Shown here one piece after another: positions 1 through 11,400 of a stretch of DNA of 64,000 nt (positions are counted from its first letter, which is position 1; every line of letters begins with the position of its first letter). The stretch comes from Antedon mediterranea. Lineage: Eukaryota; Echinodermata; Crinoidea; Comatulida; Antedonidae. The stretch covers positions 11,965,201-12,029,200 of the forward strand of contig NC_092670.1 of NCBI RefSeq assembly GCF_964355755.1, written 5' to 3'. The translations under genes were made by a program, and so were the position numbers. Under the pieces are notes generated by a model that searched no databases, was not told the origin of the DNA, and saw only the letters and a program-made list of their open reading frames with translations.

Positions 1-457
1 AAACATAGTCGAGTGCAATTACTGTAGTTCATTAAATAATGTCTACCAGCAGATCCAGCATAAGCTGGCCCATGAAAGATTTTTAAAATCGTATTAATAC
101 TGTATGATATCTAGCAGTAATTTTACATAAAATATTGCCATATTATCTGTGGTCTAGTGGTTAAAGCACCCATCTTGTTAATAAAAGTGCACTGTTAAAA
201 TAGACTGTATAATAACTTATTTTATTTTAAAACTACAATTATATGAACTGATTATTGTTAAATACAACTTACTCAAAAAATATGAAGATTTTCCTTTCAT
301 TACTTATAGTAAGTTTTATCTTATTTAAAGTATAATTCATGTTTTGTACACTGTTTACCTATGTGAATATACAAGGTACAAATAAATATTTAACATACCT
401 GTAAACACTACCTATATTTTTCTATCTATTTATTTGACAGAAAAATCCCTATGATTT

Positions 458-494
458 AATCATGGAGGTATATCTTTTTTATACCTCCATGATT
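458..494. repeat. 15-bp perfect hairpin with 7-nt loop
   Basis: The arm AATCATGGAGGTATA (458-472) is exactly complementary to 480-494 around a T-rich 7-nt loop. It is one of several short, near-perfect hairpins in the window. Confidence 0.8.
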
Positions 495-1033
495 TAATTA
501 AGCAAACTTTTAAATTCAAATAAAATTTCACAAATAGGAGTTAAAAGAAACATATTTCTCTGTCTTTATAATTTTCACTTTTCTTTTTTAACTGTCATAT
601 TATTATCCACGTAGATTCCATTAGTAGGCCTAACTATTCAAAATCACTGTACTCCATCCTGTTTATTTAATCACTCAATGCCTGTATATATAATAACAAC
701 TGTGTTATATTGTTGCAACAAATAAGCGCTTTGATTTAGTTGAACGATACTGTACTTTCAGTTTAATCATATTCACTACTTTTGATTGGGAAAACTCAAT
801 TTGATTTTACAGGTCCTTAATTAAAAAGGCTATTTATATATATCGTTCTATTTTGTTTGGAAAACTATATAATTTTCTATATAGTTTCTCCAAGGTCAAT
901 AATTGTGCAATAGCTGCAATGGGGCTTATAATTTTACTATACGGCAATCAAAACATGGTCATCGTAGCATAACATTGAAATATTCAATCACTTTAACGAC
1001 GACGAAAATAACCCCCGAAATGATCATAATCAT

Positions 1034-1058
1034 AGAGATATTATACTATAATATCTCT
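1034..1058. repeat. 12-bp hairpin with 1-nt loop
   Basis: AGAGATATTATA (1034-1045) is followed by one base and then its exact reverse complement (1047-1058). Confidence 0.75.
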
Positions 1059-1194
1059 GTCATAATAAAATCCGTCAAATTTGGTTTGCTTTTTATTTAG
1101 TTGTCTTCGTATCATCAACGCAACCCGAACGAACCTGAATACACTATAACGTAACGTTGAAGCTAAATCTCTCTCTGCACTAGTAAACGTTGTG

Positions 1195-1345
1195 GTGTGA
1201 CCATATATGGACATGATGATGTCATATCACTACCATATTTCGACATATCACTACCATATTTGGGCACATCACATTTTTTTGATTAGTTTGATCATGGAGA
1301 AATATTCCTAACTTATTTCTCCATGGTTTGATAGTGTAGACAGAG
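1195..1345. mobile_element. Short inverted-repeat element, TCTACACTATCAAACT family, copy 1
   Basis: The right end reads TTTGATAGTGTAGACAGAG and the interior carries the family signature ATATATGG...GGGCACATCACATTTTTTT. The left terminus is eroded. A 12-bp hairpin (CATGGAGAAATA, 1293-1304 and 1314-1325) sits inside the right end where other copies have a continuous sequence. At least five relatives occur in the window (6.9, 33.3, 34.7, 36.0 and 40.7 kb). There is no coding capacity; it is a MITE-like non-autonomous element. Confidence 0.6.
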
Positions 1346-2768
1346 ATAACATGGGTACAGTGTTCGAGCCACAGCGGCGCCGAAAACACCGCCATTGCAC
1401 ACAGACGATATGTTGCGTCCTCGCCAAAATCTTGATTATAGATTGTAGGCCTTTGTGTTTAATTAATACCGGTACATTATCTGACGACCTAAAATGTTTA
1501 CTTTCGCTGTCTCTCGAAATTCACTGTTGGTACAATAATGTATTAGTGATCCTGAAATTAATTCATGTGTATCATGATATATAAATAAGACAACCCTATT
1601 TGAATATAATAAACTGGTTATATCTTTATTCGAATTGTGGCCTATAAAACAATCTAATTTACTAATAGTAGGTATATTGTAGTAAAAAAAATAAATATCA
1701 ATTTATTAGGAATGTTTCTATATTATTTATAAAATAAATAATTGATTTTCATAGGCCTACTAAATGTATAAGGAAAATTTACATCGTAATAAAATGTGAA
1801 ATTTGTATCGTTAATTGTTCGAATACAGTAACAGTATGTAATGGGCCTATCGTAATAGTTTTACTGTTGTTATATACAACGTACATCTTTTGAAAAGTAT
1901 TTGATAAAGTCTATTGTTCACACATTTTGAAATACAGTTACTTGTTCTTTACATTGTCTAGACAAGATGCATGATGGGATTATGACGTACACTAATACTG
2001 TAGTATGCAAATAGGCCTACAATAGGATAAACGAATTGTCGAAATTCGAGGTTAATGCATTCGGGAAGAAATGTTAGGCCTATGTTGTTTATTTATCGGT
2101 ATAAAAATTAATTATACAAAAAGTTAATAAAAAATGTTGAACAATTTACAGATTTACATAAATATAATTATTACTATAATACTATTATTTACAGTAGGCC
2201 TATAATTAGTTATTGTACATAATAAGATTATATTATACCAAACAGCATAAAAACCCGCGTAAAATATACTGAAAATGATTGAGCGGCTTCCAAAAGTGAT
2301 TGTAAAATTGAAAATTGATTTTATACGAAGGCATAGGCCTGATACCAGTAAGATTCAAATTATCATACGCTGATTATAAGAAATTACTTATAAATAATTA
2401 TACATGGTAAATTATTCAAGGCGAGTGTACTAATGAAAGTTTTTCGCCTAAGTGACGAATCTTCCAATAAAAGAACAACTCTTATAGAATAACTTTTAAT
2501 TGCGCAGAACAAGCTTAAGAAAACAAAGTATCATGGTTATATTAATAACAGTGAAAGTACCGTATGGTCACGTCAGATAATTCTAAAAACATTTGAAGAA
2601 TCTTCTTTTCCTTGAATAATGTTCCAAAGAGTCTACAGTACATATAACGAACTTGAAGCACTGTAGCCTATTCGCACCACATGATTGTAAAACATCACGA
2701 GCAATGTTCATCTCTTGTAACGGTTTGCATGAAATAAAACCTAACCATCTTCCCCTGATCTTTTTCCA

Positions 2769-3515
2769 TCATTGAAAAGCTATTAGACATACAACGACTA
2801 TCGCCACAATCACTAGAATCGTGCCTAAGAACAAAGTGATAATAAATGCATTCCTTCGAAAATGTTTCACTTCTCTCGATTCTGGTTGTACTCTTGGTTT
2901 GACTTTTGTAACAACAACAGCTTTCTTTGTAGTACCAAAACTGTCTTCCTCTTTCCAGGTCTGATGCCGTGTGAGAGCACTAAACGTTGGTTTCCGTGTC
3001 GGGGTTGGGGTGGTGGTTGTCGTCGTAGTTGTTCCATCAATTACCTTCTTACTGATTAATTTGATTCCAGAAGATTCACCAGTTTCGTTCTCTACGAATG
3101 CAACTGGTAAGGTTTCAACGTCAATTCCTGCTGGAGCGGATATCAACTCTCGTCTCTTTGGAGCAGTATTTTCCTCCGAGTCGCTTTTCGTGGTGACGTC
3201 TCTTCCAACAGAACCTCTTGAGTTGCCACCACTACGTGCAGCACTTGTGTCTTTACTCTTCTGCTTGCCAGAACTAGTTTCTGGTTTTGCCATCTCGTGA
3301 GCAAAAGGCTCATCATATGGATTTACCTTCACCACTGTCTTTTCAGAAGATTGCTCACTTTTCTTTTTCTTTGAGTTCTGTGATTTGTTTGAAACTTTTT
3401 GTTTAGAGCCTTTTGTTTTCAATTGTTCACCAGGAAGACCTTGTACAACGTTGGAATCATGGTAAATATGTTCCTTCATGTTATAATTATCTCCCGGTTC
3501 TTTCGGGTCCCTCAT
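2769..3515 (-). CDS. Unrecognised 248-aa protein with a C-terminal membrane segment (terminal exon)
   Basis: I do not recognise the family. The open frame runs 248 codons to a TAA. Residues 1-150 are hydrophilic and rich in Lys, Ser and Glu, with a basic stretch near residues 45-62. A Thr run followed by PTPTRKP lies around 160-175. The last 27 residues (NAFIITLFLGTILVIV... to the end) form one hydrophobic segment preceded by basic residues (KHFRR), as expected of a tail-anchored or type II single-pass membrane protein. A splice acceptor (polypyrimidine tract plus TTTTTAG) abuts the ATG exactly, so this is the last coding exon. The ATG is either the true start after an untranslated first exon or an internal Met. 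A possible upstream donor lies at 6566-6567 (CAAG before GTATGT). Length and composition argue for a real gene; function is unknown. Confidence 0.65.
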   Translation of the reverse strand: MRDPKEPGDNYNMKEHIYHDSNVVQGLPGEQLKTKGSKQKVSNKSQNSKKKKSEQSSEKTVVKVNPYDEPFAHEMAKPETSSGKQKSKDTSAARSGGNSRGSVGRDVTTKSDSEENTAPKRRELISAPAGIDVETLPVAFVENETGESSGIKLISKKVIDGTTTTTTTTPTPTRKPTFSALTRHQTWKEEDSFGTTKKAVVVTKVKPRVQPESREVKHFRRNAFIITLFLGTILVIVAIVVVCLIAFQ

Positions 3516-5740
3516 CTAAAAAGAAGACAACATCAAATATTATAGAAATTTTCTATTATTGTAGCATCTCAATAATTAACGATTTATTATAATAACATAT
3601 ATAAAGAGTGTTTCAGGGTAAGTCAGATATCCGAACAAAACTTATAATGCCCACTTAACAGTCATATATGAACCTAAAGGGAGAAACTGCCTGAAATGTC
3701 CTATTTATAATGCTATAGAATCTACCCTAATGCAATGCATTATTTTTTGTATAGTCAAACTAGAGTATCAATAGAAAACTATTCCAATCTAGAATGTTCT
3801 TTAGTTTTAAAAGGTTGCAATTGTTTCCCTATTGAAAAAAAAAATTGAAAATGTTCCGCGCAACCAGAAATGTTGAGTCAGCCCGAGCCTGTCTGGTATT
3901 GGATATATTATATACAGTATAGATATACACAAATATGTAAAGTATTTATTCGTATTTAGATTGTATCTTTCCAATGGACTGATCACAATGACCAGAAGGT
4001 TTAACTTTATTTCATTGGAGTGTTGGACGTTTTCATTGGTAAATAAGGTTAGCAGTCATCTGTAAAGTGCTATTTCAAAATTATAAAAGTCAATATTTCA
4101 TCTACTAGGAGTCTATAACTTTCGATTTGCAGGACCTAGGACGGGCGCATATTGTTGGCCGTTCGCCTGGACAGAGAGGAATCCGCCAAACTGTGTCGAG
4201 GAATCGAATTAGGAAGCGGGTCCCAACGTCCCCACATGATGTAACCATGACTCTTCCCTGATATGTAACTAACTCAACGGTTCCTATATGTCGTCGCAAA
4301 TTAATCTTTAATAAAAGTGTTTGTAATTAACAACGCTTATCTTATCATGTGTTATCTTGAATAAGATCACGGTATTATAAAGCTTAGTTTCCATTGAAGC
4401 AAGGAGACATACTATACGCGCAACAATTGACCAACAAGAGACAATCAGAACCAAACTTTAAATGTGTTTCAACAATAAACCACAAGCACATTCTTTGACA
4501 TATCATTTTAGAAAAGAATGTAATGTACTATAGAGTTAACCTTCGTAAAAGTGCTTAACCTTTCAGTTATACTCACAGAACCTACTATTTATCCCAATAT
4601 TGTGACGTCATTTTATGATATTGTACAACAAATAATCCACCCAACAGAAATACAGTACTATTACAGTTATTATTAATCTACCGTGTAAGCAGCTGCGAAC
4701 AATAGAGGTTGGAACAAAGATACTTGGGACACTTCTGATTTTAAAACGTTGTTATTGTATTTCTATCAAACTGTTTTTGCATAACCATTTCGACCTAAAA
4801 TATATTCGATGCATTTATACATTTTAAAAAAAGAATTTTATATTGGCTGTTTAGAAATGTCAACGGACCATTCTTGGTTCTCTCTCGTTTATTATTTTTA
4901 GGTGGCTATTAGAAAACCCAATGAATTTCTTTTGTTTGTATTTGTATGGACAATTTGTTTGAAATAAACTGAGTCAGTGAGTACTGCACCAATATGGTTT
5001 TTAAAGATGTATTGTCCCCAAAGAACATGAAAAATAAAGATTACAATAAATGAGATTTTGAATAGGCTATTTTTAATAAAGTTAATCATTTCCGCAGAAA
5101 AAACACGAATGTTTTCACCTATAACGAAAAGAAACGGTTACATTTTTGGTCAAAGTGGATGGAACTCAAATGAAACATCAAAATAGCATATTTAACAAAG
5201 ACATTAGGGAAAACACCTTTTTTTAAGGTGAGAAAATTTAATCTTTAAGTTGGTTCCTACTCGACAGAGTTGGCGATAATTTGTCCATGAAATCCAGGTA
5301 AGTCTGAATGCCATACCACTCGACTGTAACACTATTTTCTACGACGTAATACAAAATTAATTATTTCGTAAAATTATGAGGATTAAAATACGCGAAATAG
5401 ATCAAAACACTAGAAAATATGGACTTAAAATAATATGCCTATAGGTAAATGAGATAAAGTATAATATTCATTTGAATTCATTTTTAAAAGTTTCAACAAT
5501 GGAGATATGTTTGAAAACAAGCTTGACAAGCATTAATATCATAAGTTAATTATATTACTTCCTGTCAATTTTCTTGTACCGGTTATAAGTTACCCATCCA
5601 TTATTTGTGGAAACGTCATAAAAAATAATTATTTGAATACAGAATGACTGATTTCCATTATGTAGCCTACCGTAGGCCTACACTAAATTCTAATTCGAAG
5701 GAAAATAATAAACACATACCACTTACAAAAAAAGAAAGAA
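3516..5740. other. Non-coding region upstream of the 2.8-kb gene
   Basis: No exon is recognised. A GC-richer block at 4105-4299 is partly open on both strands and may be a relic of a transposase or other repeat. At 5006-5095 there is a copy of the ATGTATTGTCCCC...AACATGAAAAAT repeat also seen near 14.5 (reverse), 38.6, 56.4 and 63.8 kb. The stretch may be an intron if the upstream exon near 6.57 kb is real. Confidence 0.4.
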
Positions 5741-6350
5741 TTTTATAAAGTTCGAAAAAATGGTGATAATAAAGGTGATGATGACGATGGAGTATAGTTG
5801 GAAAGACGACGATGTTGATGGTGAGGATGAGGAAGGTCGTGTAGATGATGGTATGTTACGGAAGTGATGGTAATAATGACCATGGAGGCAGTGGTAGACG
5901 GTATGTTGATGGCGAGGATGAGGAAAGTCGCAGTGATGATAGTAGTTGATAGTGGTGATGATGACAATGAAGGCAGTTAATTTGTGTAGACGGTAGATAT
6001 TGATGGAGAGGATGAGGATGAGGAATGTCGGTGATAATAGTAGTTACAGTAGTAGTGATGGTACTGATGATGAAGGCAGTGGTGAAGGTACATATTATGT
6101 TAATGGCAAGGATGAGGAAGGTCGTAGTGATGATGGTAGTTGATAGTGGTAACGATAATGATGACGATGGTAGTGGTGAAGACGGTACATGATTTGGTAA
6201 CGGCGAAGACTGCGAAGTCGTGAAATGACGATAGAACCGTGGTTTATAATGAAGGTAGTAAGGTAGTGCTGGTGATGGTATTGGTGAAGACGATGAACGT
6301 CGTAATGATGGTAGTGATGTCCATGGTGAGGATGATCAGGGAAGAGTAAC
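5740..6350. repeat. Imperfect GATGGT/GATGAT microsatellite-like array
   Basis: About 600 bp of degenerate trinucleotide repeats (GAT, GGT, GAC, GAG). Minus-strand open frames here encode only His/Ser/Thr-rich low-complexity strings and are not genes. A longer-range duplication is visible because phrases such as GGTGATGATGACAATG and GATGAGGAAGGTCG recur every 100-200 bp. Confidence 0.8.
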
Positions 6351-6567
6351 ATTACCCTTCCCTGTAGGATGATGACGACATTCGGGGTGACGACGACACA
6401 CTGGAACCCAACACAACACCCATTTCCTCGTCAACCCAGTATGATCTTTGTATTACGTTAAAATATTTATAAAGGAAATGATCAATGAATATCACTATCA
6501 ATTCATACGGTATAATTACTTAGATAACTATATATATTTTAAGTATGTAAACAAGATCACTACATAC

Positions 6568-6700
6568 CTTGCTGCTTTTTCTGAGGCGATCCAATAATTA
6601 TTCACTAAACGATCGGACCGTTGACATTTTATTCACACACTCGTTATTTCTTGTGTAAATCGCTCTCCTCGCGTTACGCTCGAATTCCTTCTGTCAATTA
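6568..6700 (-). promoter_or_regulatory. Possible 5' untranslated exon and promoter region of the 2.8-kb gene
   Basis: On the minus strand a good donor (CAAG before GTATGTAG) lies at 6566-6567, with a less AT-rich segment upstream of it. An ATG in this segment opens an eight-codon frame that stops, so it cannot be the main start. Assignment to the 248-aa gene rests only on strand, order and the acceptor that abuts that gene's ATG. Confidence 0.25.
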
Positions 6701-6894
6701 GGGTTTCTTTACATAATTTCAATAACAATAGACGTGTACATTGTCTTGCTAGAGTGACTAACGTAGGTATATTTTTTATTTAGCATGACGACAAATTCTA
6801 TAGAAAGTAGAAACGCCTTTGTAGGTTGTAGAATGTCCTCCAATTTGAAACCCACTCATTATACCTTTAGGGCACGTACCGGTACCGACTCTAA

Positions 6895-7022
6895 CTAGTT
6901 TGACAAAAAAAAGTACGATGTGTCCAAATGTGGTAGTGATATGCACAAATATGATAGTGATATGACATTTTCATATATGGGCACATCACATTTTTGTTGT
7001 CACATATAGTTTGATAGTGTGG
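6895..7022. mobile_element. Short inverted-repeat element, TCTACACTATCAAACT family, copy 2
   Basis: It starts with CTAGTTTGACAAAAAAAAG and ends with AGTTTGATAGTGTGG, around a core with TATGGGCACATCACATTTTT. It matches copy 1 in organisation and is non-coding. Confidence 0.65.
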
Positions 7023-8431
7023 TTACTCTTAATTGTGAGGTGGATCAAACACCTAACATGTGGATGTTAGAGGACAAAATATGTTTTATCAGTGAAAAGT
7101 TTTAAAATTTGTATAGTAAAATAATAAATAAACCCAAACAAGATAGGTTTGTCGTCGACTCCCGTCCACTGAGATAACCATGGCCGTCTGTCAACAACAT
7201 TTAAAAAAATAAAAATAAAAAAAAAATTAATTCCATTTTTTAAAATGTTTATTATTTTTTTTATTATAATTATTAAACCGGTTTAATAGGGGTTTTCTGG
7301 GGCTATCCTGGCCAAATTCGTTATAACTGTCTGAAAGTTCTTTAAAAAACTTGTACTTTCATTTATATAATCTTACCCCTTTCACTCTCATTTTTTTGTA
7401 ATCGTGTTTCTCATATATTTTCTTGTATTTCTTGCAATACATAGTTGAATGAATGACAATGGAAAATGCTGTTAGAAAATACTTGCTAGTTACAATCGTG
7501 CTTTTAAACTATAGTACCTCTATCAATACAGTAGTAGGCCTACATGCATTTGGAAAAGTGTTTCCGTATTTAATATACATTATAAACAATGTTTATTTTA
7601 GCAATATTTTATGATGGTGGTTCATCCAGCCGAAGTTTATCATTAGGGACTCTAGATGCTGACAAAATAAATTTAATTCTTATCTTACAGAACAGATAAA
7701 AAGTGACTACTCTTTGCAGTTGGCTTATCATGCCGTTATTTACTCTTTTAGAGGGCGACATCTTAATTGCCTCTACATAACCTGTATTAAGTAATACATG
7801 ATCAATGCCAGTTGCATGTACAAGTTACGTTTTCCATAAAACAAGCAATGAGAAGTTACATCACTATTTAAACTGAGTAAGACACACTTTAATTCAAAAT
7901 AACATTATAAAAATAAGCAATTGGCGCGTAGGACAAACTATCACATCAGAACAAGGTAAATATTTCCACCTTATTTTCAAAATCCGGTCCTTTGGTATTG
8001 GTCCTTCGCTACACTCTACCAAAAAAACTGTTTAGCAATCTTATTATCGTTTTTGTGGGTCTGTCAAGGTTTTTGTTTTTATTACAATTTGAGCAGTAAA
8101 ACAATACCGGTTTTCAACACTACATAAATGAAATATTCGCGGTGTTAACTCATTGTGACATATTTCCGGTACCATTCTCTAGAGGAAAGTGAAAAATGGT
8201 ATTTCAGATTTTTTTCTTGAACCAATAACGTACAATAGTAGGTCTACTTTTAAGAATAATCTTATTCCAAACATTCGTCACACTTGTTACTGGTTAAAGT
8301 CGCATGTAAGCTTTGACCAATTCAAAACACATTTAAGTAGACTAAGCCTTGATTTATTTACCCTGTTTATTTTATCTATGCACTTAACCATCAAACTAGG
8401 GGATGTGAGAAGACCGATAGACAAGAAGTTG
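7023..8431. other. Non-coding stretch 3' of the SDR gene
   Basis: AT-rich with homopolymer A/T runs (7200-7260). Nothing gene-like is seen. The last ~80 bases are the SDR 3' untranslated region; minus-strand AATAAA hexamers lie at 8366-8371 and 8353-8358, about 60-80 bases past the stop codon. Confidence 0.5.
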
Positions 8432-11400
8432 TTAATCTTTCTTGGTTCGGCCAGTGAAATGGTCCATGCAGGCATCGGTGCCATAGAACCGAAACATACG
8501 ACTCTTAGCAGTATCTGGTAAAAGGCTAAAAGAAAAAACAAAACAGAATTTATTATTAACCTGACTAGAAGATACCGTAGGCATACAATACAGTTATGAT
8601 TTAGAATGACGATCTATGACGTAACAACACCCAATGACGTCAATAATGTTATAATAGTGATCGTGAACATGATAATAATACACGTTGTAGGCCTAATTAT
8701 CTCCCCGCACTCCTAGCGTAAGATTTGAAGGGAAAATGGCTTATGTATACCCAACAACTGGCGTACTTACTCTCTCAACTTCACCAAAAGTCTAATAACA
8801 GCAGGAATGTAAACATTCTTCTCGTTCGTCAGAATACCTCTCATGATCTTATTCACTGCAACCTCTGGTTCTACGATCGGCATAATACTTGGAAACCTAT
8901 AATGACAGAGAAAAATAAGATAAATCAGGCATTCAAGAAGGAAATAAACTTGTAAAATGCACAGATCGAGAGAGGGCGGGCTATTGAATATTTTGGCCCA
9001 TATTGAAGATAGACAACTCGAGATTTTTTACATACTGTTGTGACGTTTCAATATCGATTTGTTGTTTCTCTTAGTGCTGAAAGCTTATTTAAACATTCTA
9101 AAACGTTTTTTTTAAATATTTTTATAGTTTTTTACAGTTTTAAGGGCTAAAATCTCCACCTGTTACATGATGGTGCTCTTGTGTTGTACAGTATTCTGAT
9201 CCGACACAAGATCAGTGAATTATGCTTATACACGAATATATAGTTGTGTGTAAGACTGAACTAGTGTTGCCTGTGCGAAAGTGTATTCATCACGTTGAAA
9301 TACTAGGCTGGTAAACTAAGTTTAAAGAGGAATTTTACTGTAGGGGAATTATGATTTGCATGTCATAACAGACTCGTATACCTTGTTTTAACCCCGTCAA
9401 ACATTCCAGTGTTAATGAAGAATGGACAGACGACAGTTGTGTGAACGCCCCTGAGGCCCATAAACATCAGTTCAAAGCGTAAAGACTCGTCTAAACCCAC
9501 GGCAGCAAATTTACTTGCGCAGTAGTCGATCAGTCCTTTCGTGCCAAAAAGTCCGGCAGAGCTGGCGATTGTTACAATATGGCCATGGTTTCGTTCTATC
9601 ATACTTGGTAAAAATGATTTAATTGTCTAAAAGAAACAAATATATCAGTTAAGTTAGGTAAAAACACTTTGCGTCATAGATCAAATTAAAAAGTATGCAA
9701 CCATCGGAACACATTAAAATCATTTAGTGTGACTACGAGCTACTTACCTTATTTCGTTACTCTATCATTATACACTATCTATATACAAGCGAAGGTTATC
9801 TTCCTTAAAACTATATCAATTTGTTTCCAAGTTTATGATATAAAATTGGTGTAAATATTTTTGTCAATTGGCTCAATGCTTTTGTATGGCAGTTGGAATG
9901 TCAATGAGGAGACATTTTTAATGCATTAAAATATATGGTCTCGGCCAGACCCAGTGGGCACAGAACATAATTTCAACGTTGAATCAACGTTGAAATATAG
10001 TTTATTTGTTGAAATCATGTTGTCAGCGTTTTTCAAATGTTGAATCAACGTTGAAATAACATTTTTTCCCTAACTATTTTTTTTACGTTTAGTAATAAAC
10101 ATTGAATCAACGTTGAAATAACATTTTCTTTTTAACTAGTAATTTATGTTAATTAATAAATGTTGGTTTAACGTTGAAATAACATTGTCTTTCTAACAAA
10201 TGTTTTACGTTAATTTATCAATGTTGATCCAACGTTGAAATAACATTGTTTTTAAAACAAATGTTTTACGTTAATTTATAAATGTTGATTCAACGTTGAA
10301 ATAACATTGTATTTTTAACTAGAAATTTACGTTAATTTATCAATGTTGATCCAACGTTAAAATAACATTGTCCTTCTAACTAGTAATTTACGTTAATTTA
10401 TCAATGTTGATTTAACGTTGAAATAACATTGTCTTTCTAACTAGTAATTTACGTTAATTTGTCAATGTTGATCCAACGTTGAAATAACATTGTATTTTTA
10501 ACTAGAAATTTACGTTAATTTATCAATGTTGATCCAACGTTAAAATCACATTGTATTTTTAACTCGAAATTTACGTTAATTTATCAATGTTGATCCAAAG
10601 TTGAAAAAACATTGTATTTTTAACTAGTAATTTACGTTAATTTATCAATGTTGATCCAACGTTGAAATAACATTGTATTTTTAACTAGTAATTTACGTTA
10701 ATTTATCAATGTTGATCCAACGTTGAAATAACAATGTATTTTAAACTAGAAATTTACGTTAATTTATTAATGTTGATCCAACGTTGAAATAACATTGTAT
10801 TTTTAACTAGAAATTTACGTTACTTTATGAATGTTAATCCAACGTTGAAATAACATTGTCTTTTTAACTAGTAATTTAAGTTAATTTATCATTGTTGATC
10901 CAACGTTGAAATAACATTGTCTTTCTAACTAGTAATTTACGTTAATTTATCAATGTTGATCCAACGTTAAAATCACATAGTATTTTTAACTAGAAATTTA
11001 CGTTAATTTATCAATGTTGATCCAACGTTGAAATAACATTGTATTTTTAACTAGTAATTTACGTTAATTTATCAATGTTGATCCAACGTTAAAATCACAT
11101 AGTATTTTTAACTAGAAATTTACGTTAATTTATCAATGTTGATCCAACGTTGAAATAACATTGTATTTTAACTAGTAATTTACGTTAATTTATCAATGTT
11201 GATCCAACCTTGAAATAACATTGTATTTTTAATTAATAATTTACGTTAATTTATCAATGTTGATCCAACGTTGAAATAACATTGTATTTTTAACTAGAAA
11301 TTTACGTGAATTTATTAATGTTGATCCAACGTTGAAATAACATTGTATTTTTAACTAGAAATTTACGTTAATTTATTAATGTTGATCCAACGTTGAAATA

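Larger units (their letters stand above)
1..2768. other. AT-rich intergenic region without a recognisable gene
   Basis: I find no convincing coding exon here. The short open frames at 903-1100 and 1351-1584 have no plausible protein character. The stretch holds a partial tRNA-like repeat head near 147-172 (TGGTCTAGTGG, related to the copies near 36.5 kb), two short hairpins, one transposon copy at about 1195-1345, and scattered TAGGCCTA palindromes. The 3' end should include the 3' untranslated region of the minus-strand gene that stops at 2769. Confidence 0.5.

Noticed and set aside
2862-3300. Plus-strand frames opposite the 248-aa gene
   Set aside because: Antisense shadows of the coding exon; no splice or start context.
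5743-6352. Two minus-strand open frames of 74 and 85 aa
   Set aside because: They are translations of the GAT-rich microsatellite, giving His/Ser/Thr strings without protein character.
8189-8541. Open frames on both strands covering the last SDR exon
   Set aside because: They run in the wrong frames. The correct frame is fixed by the phase of the previous exon and the conserved [12 protein letters not shown] ending.
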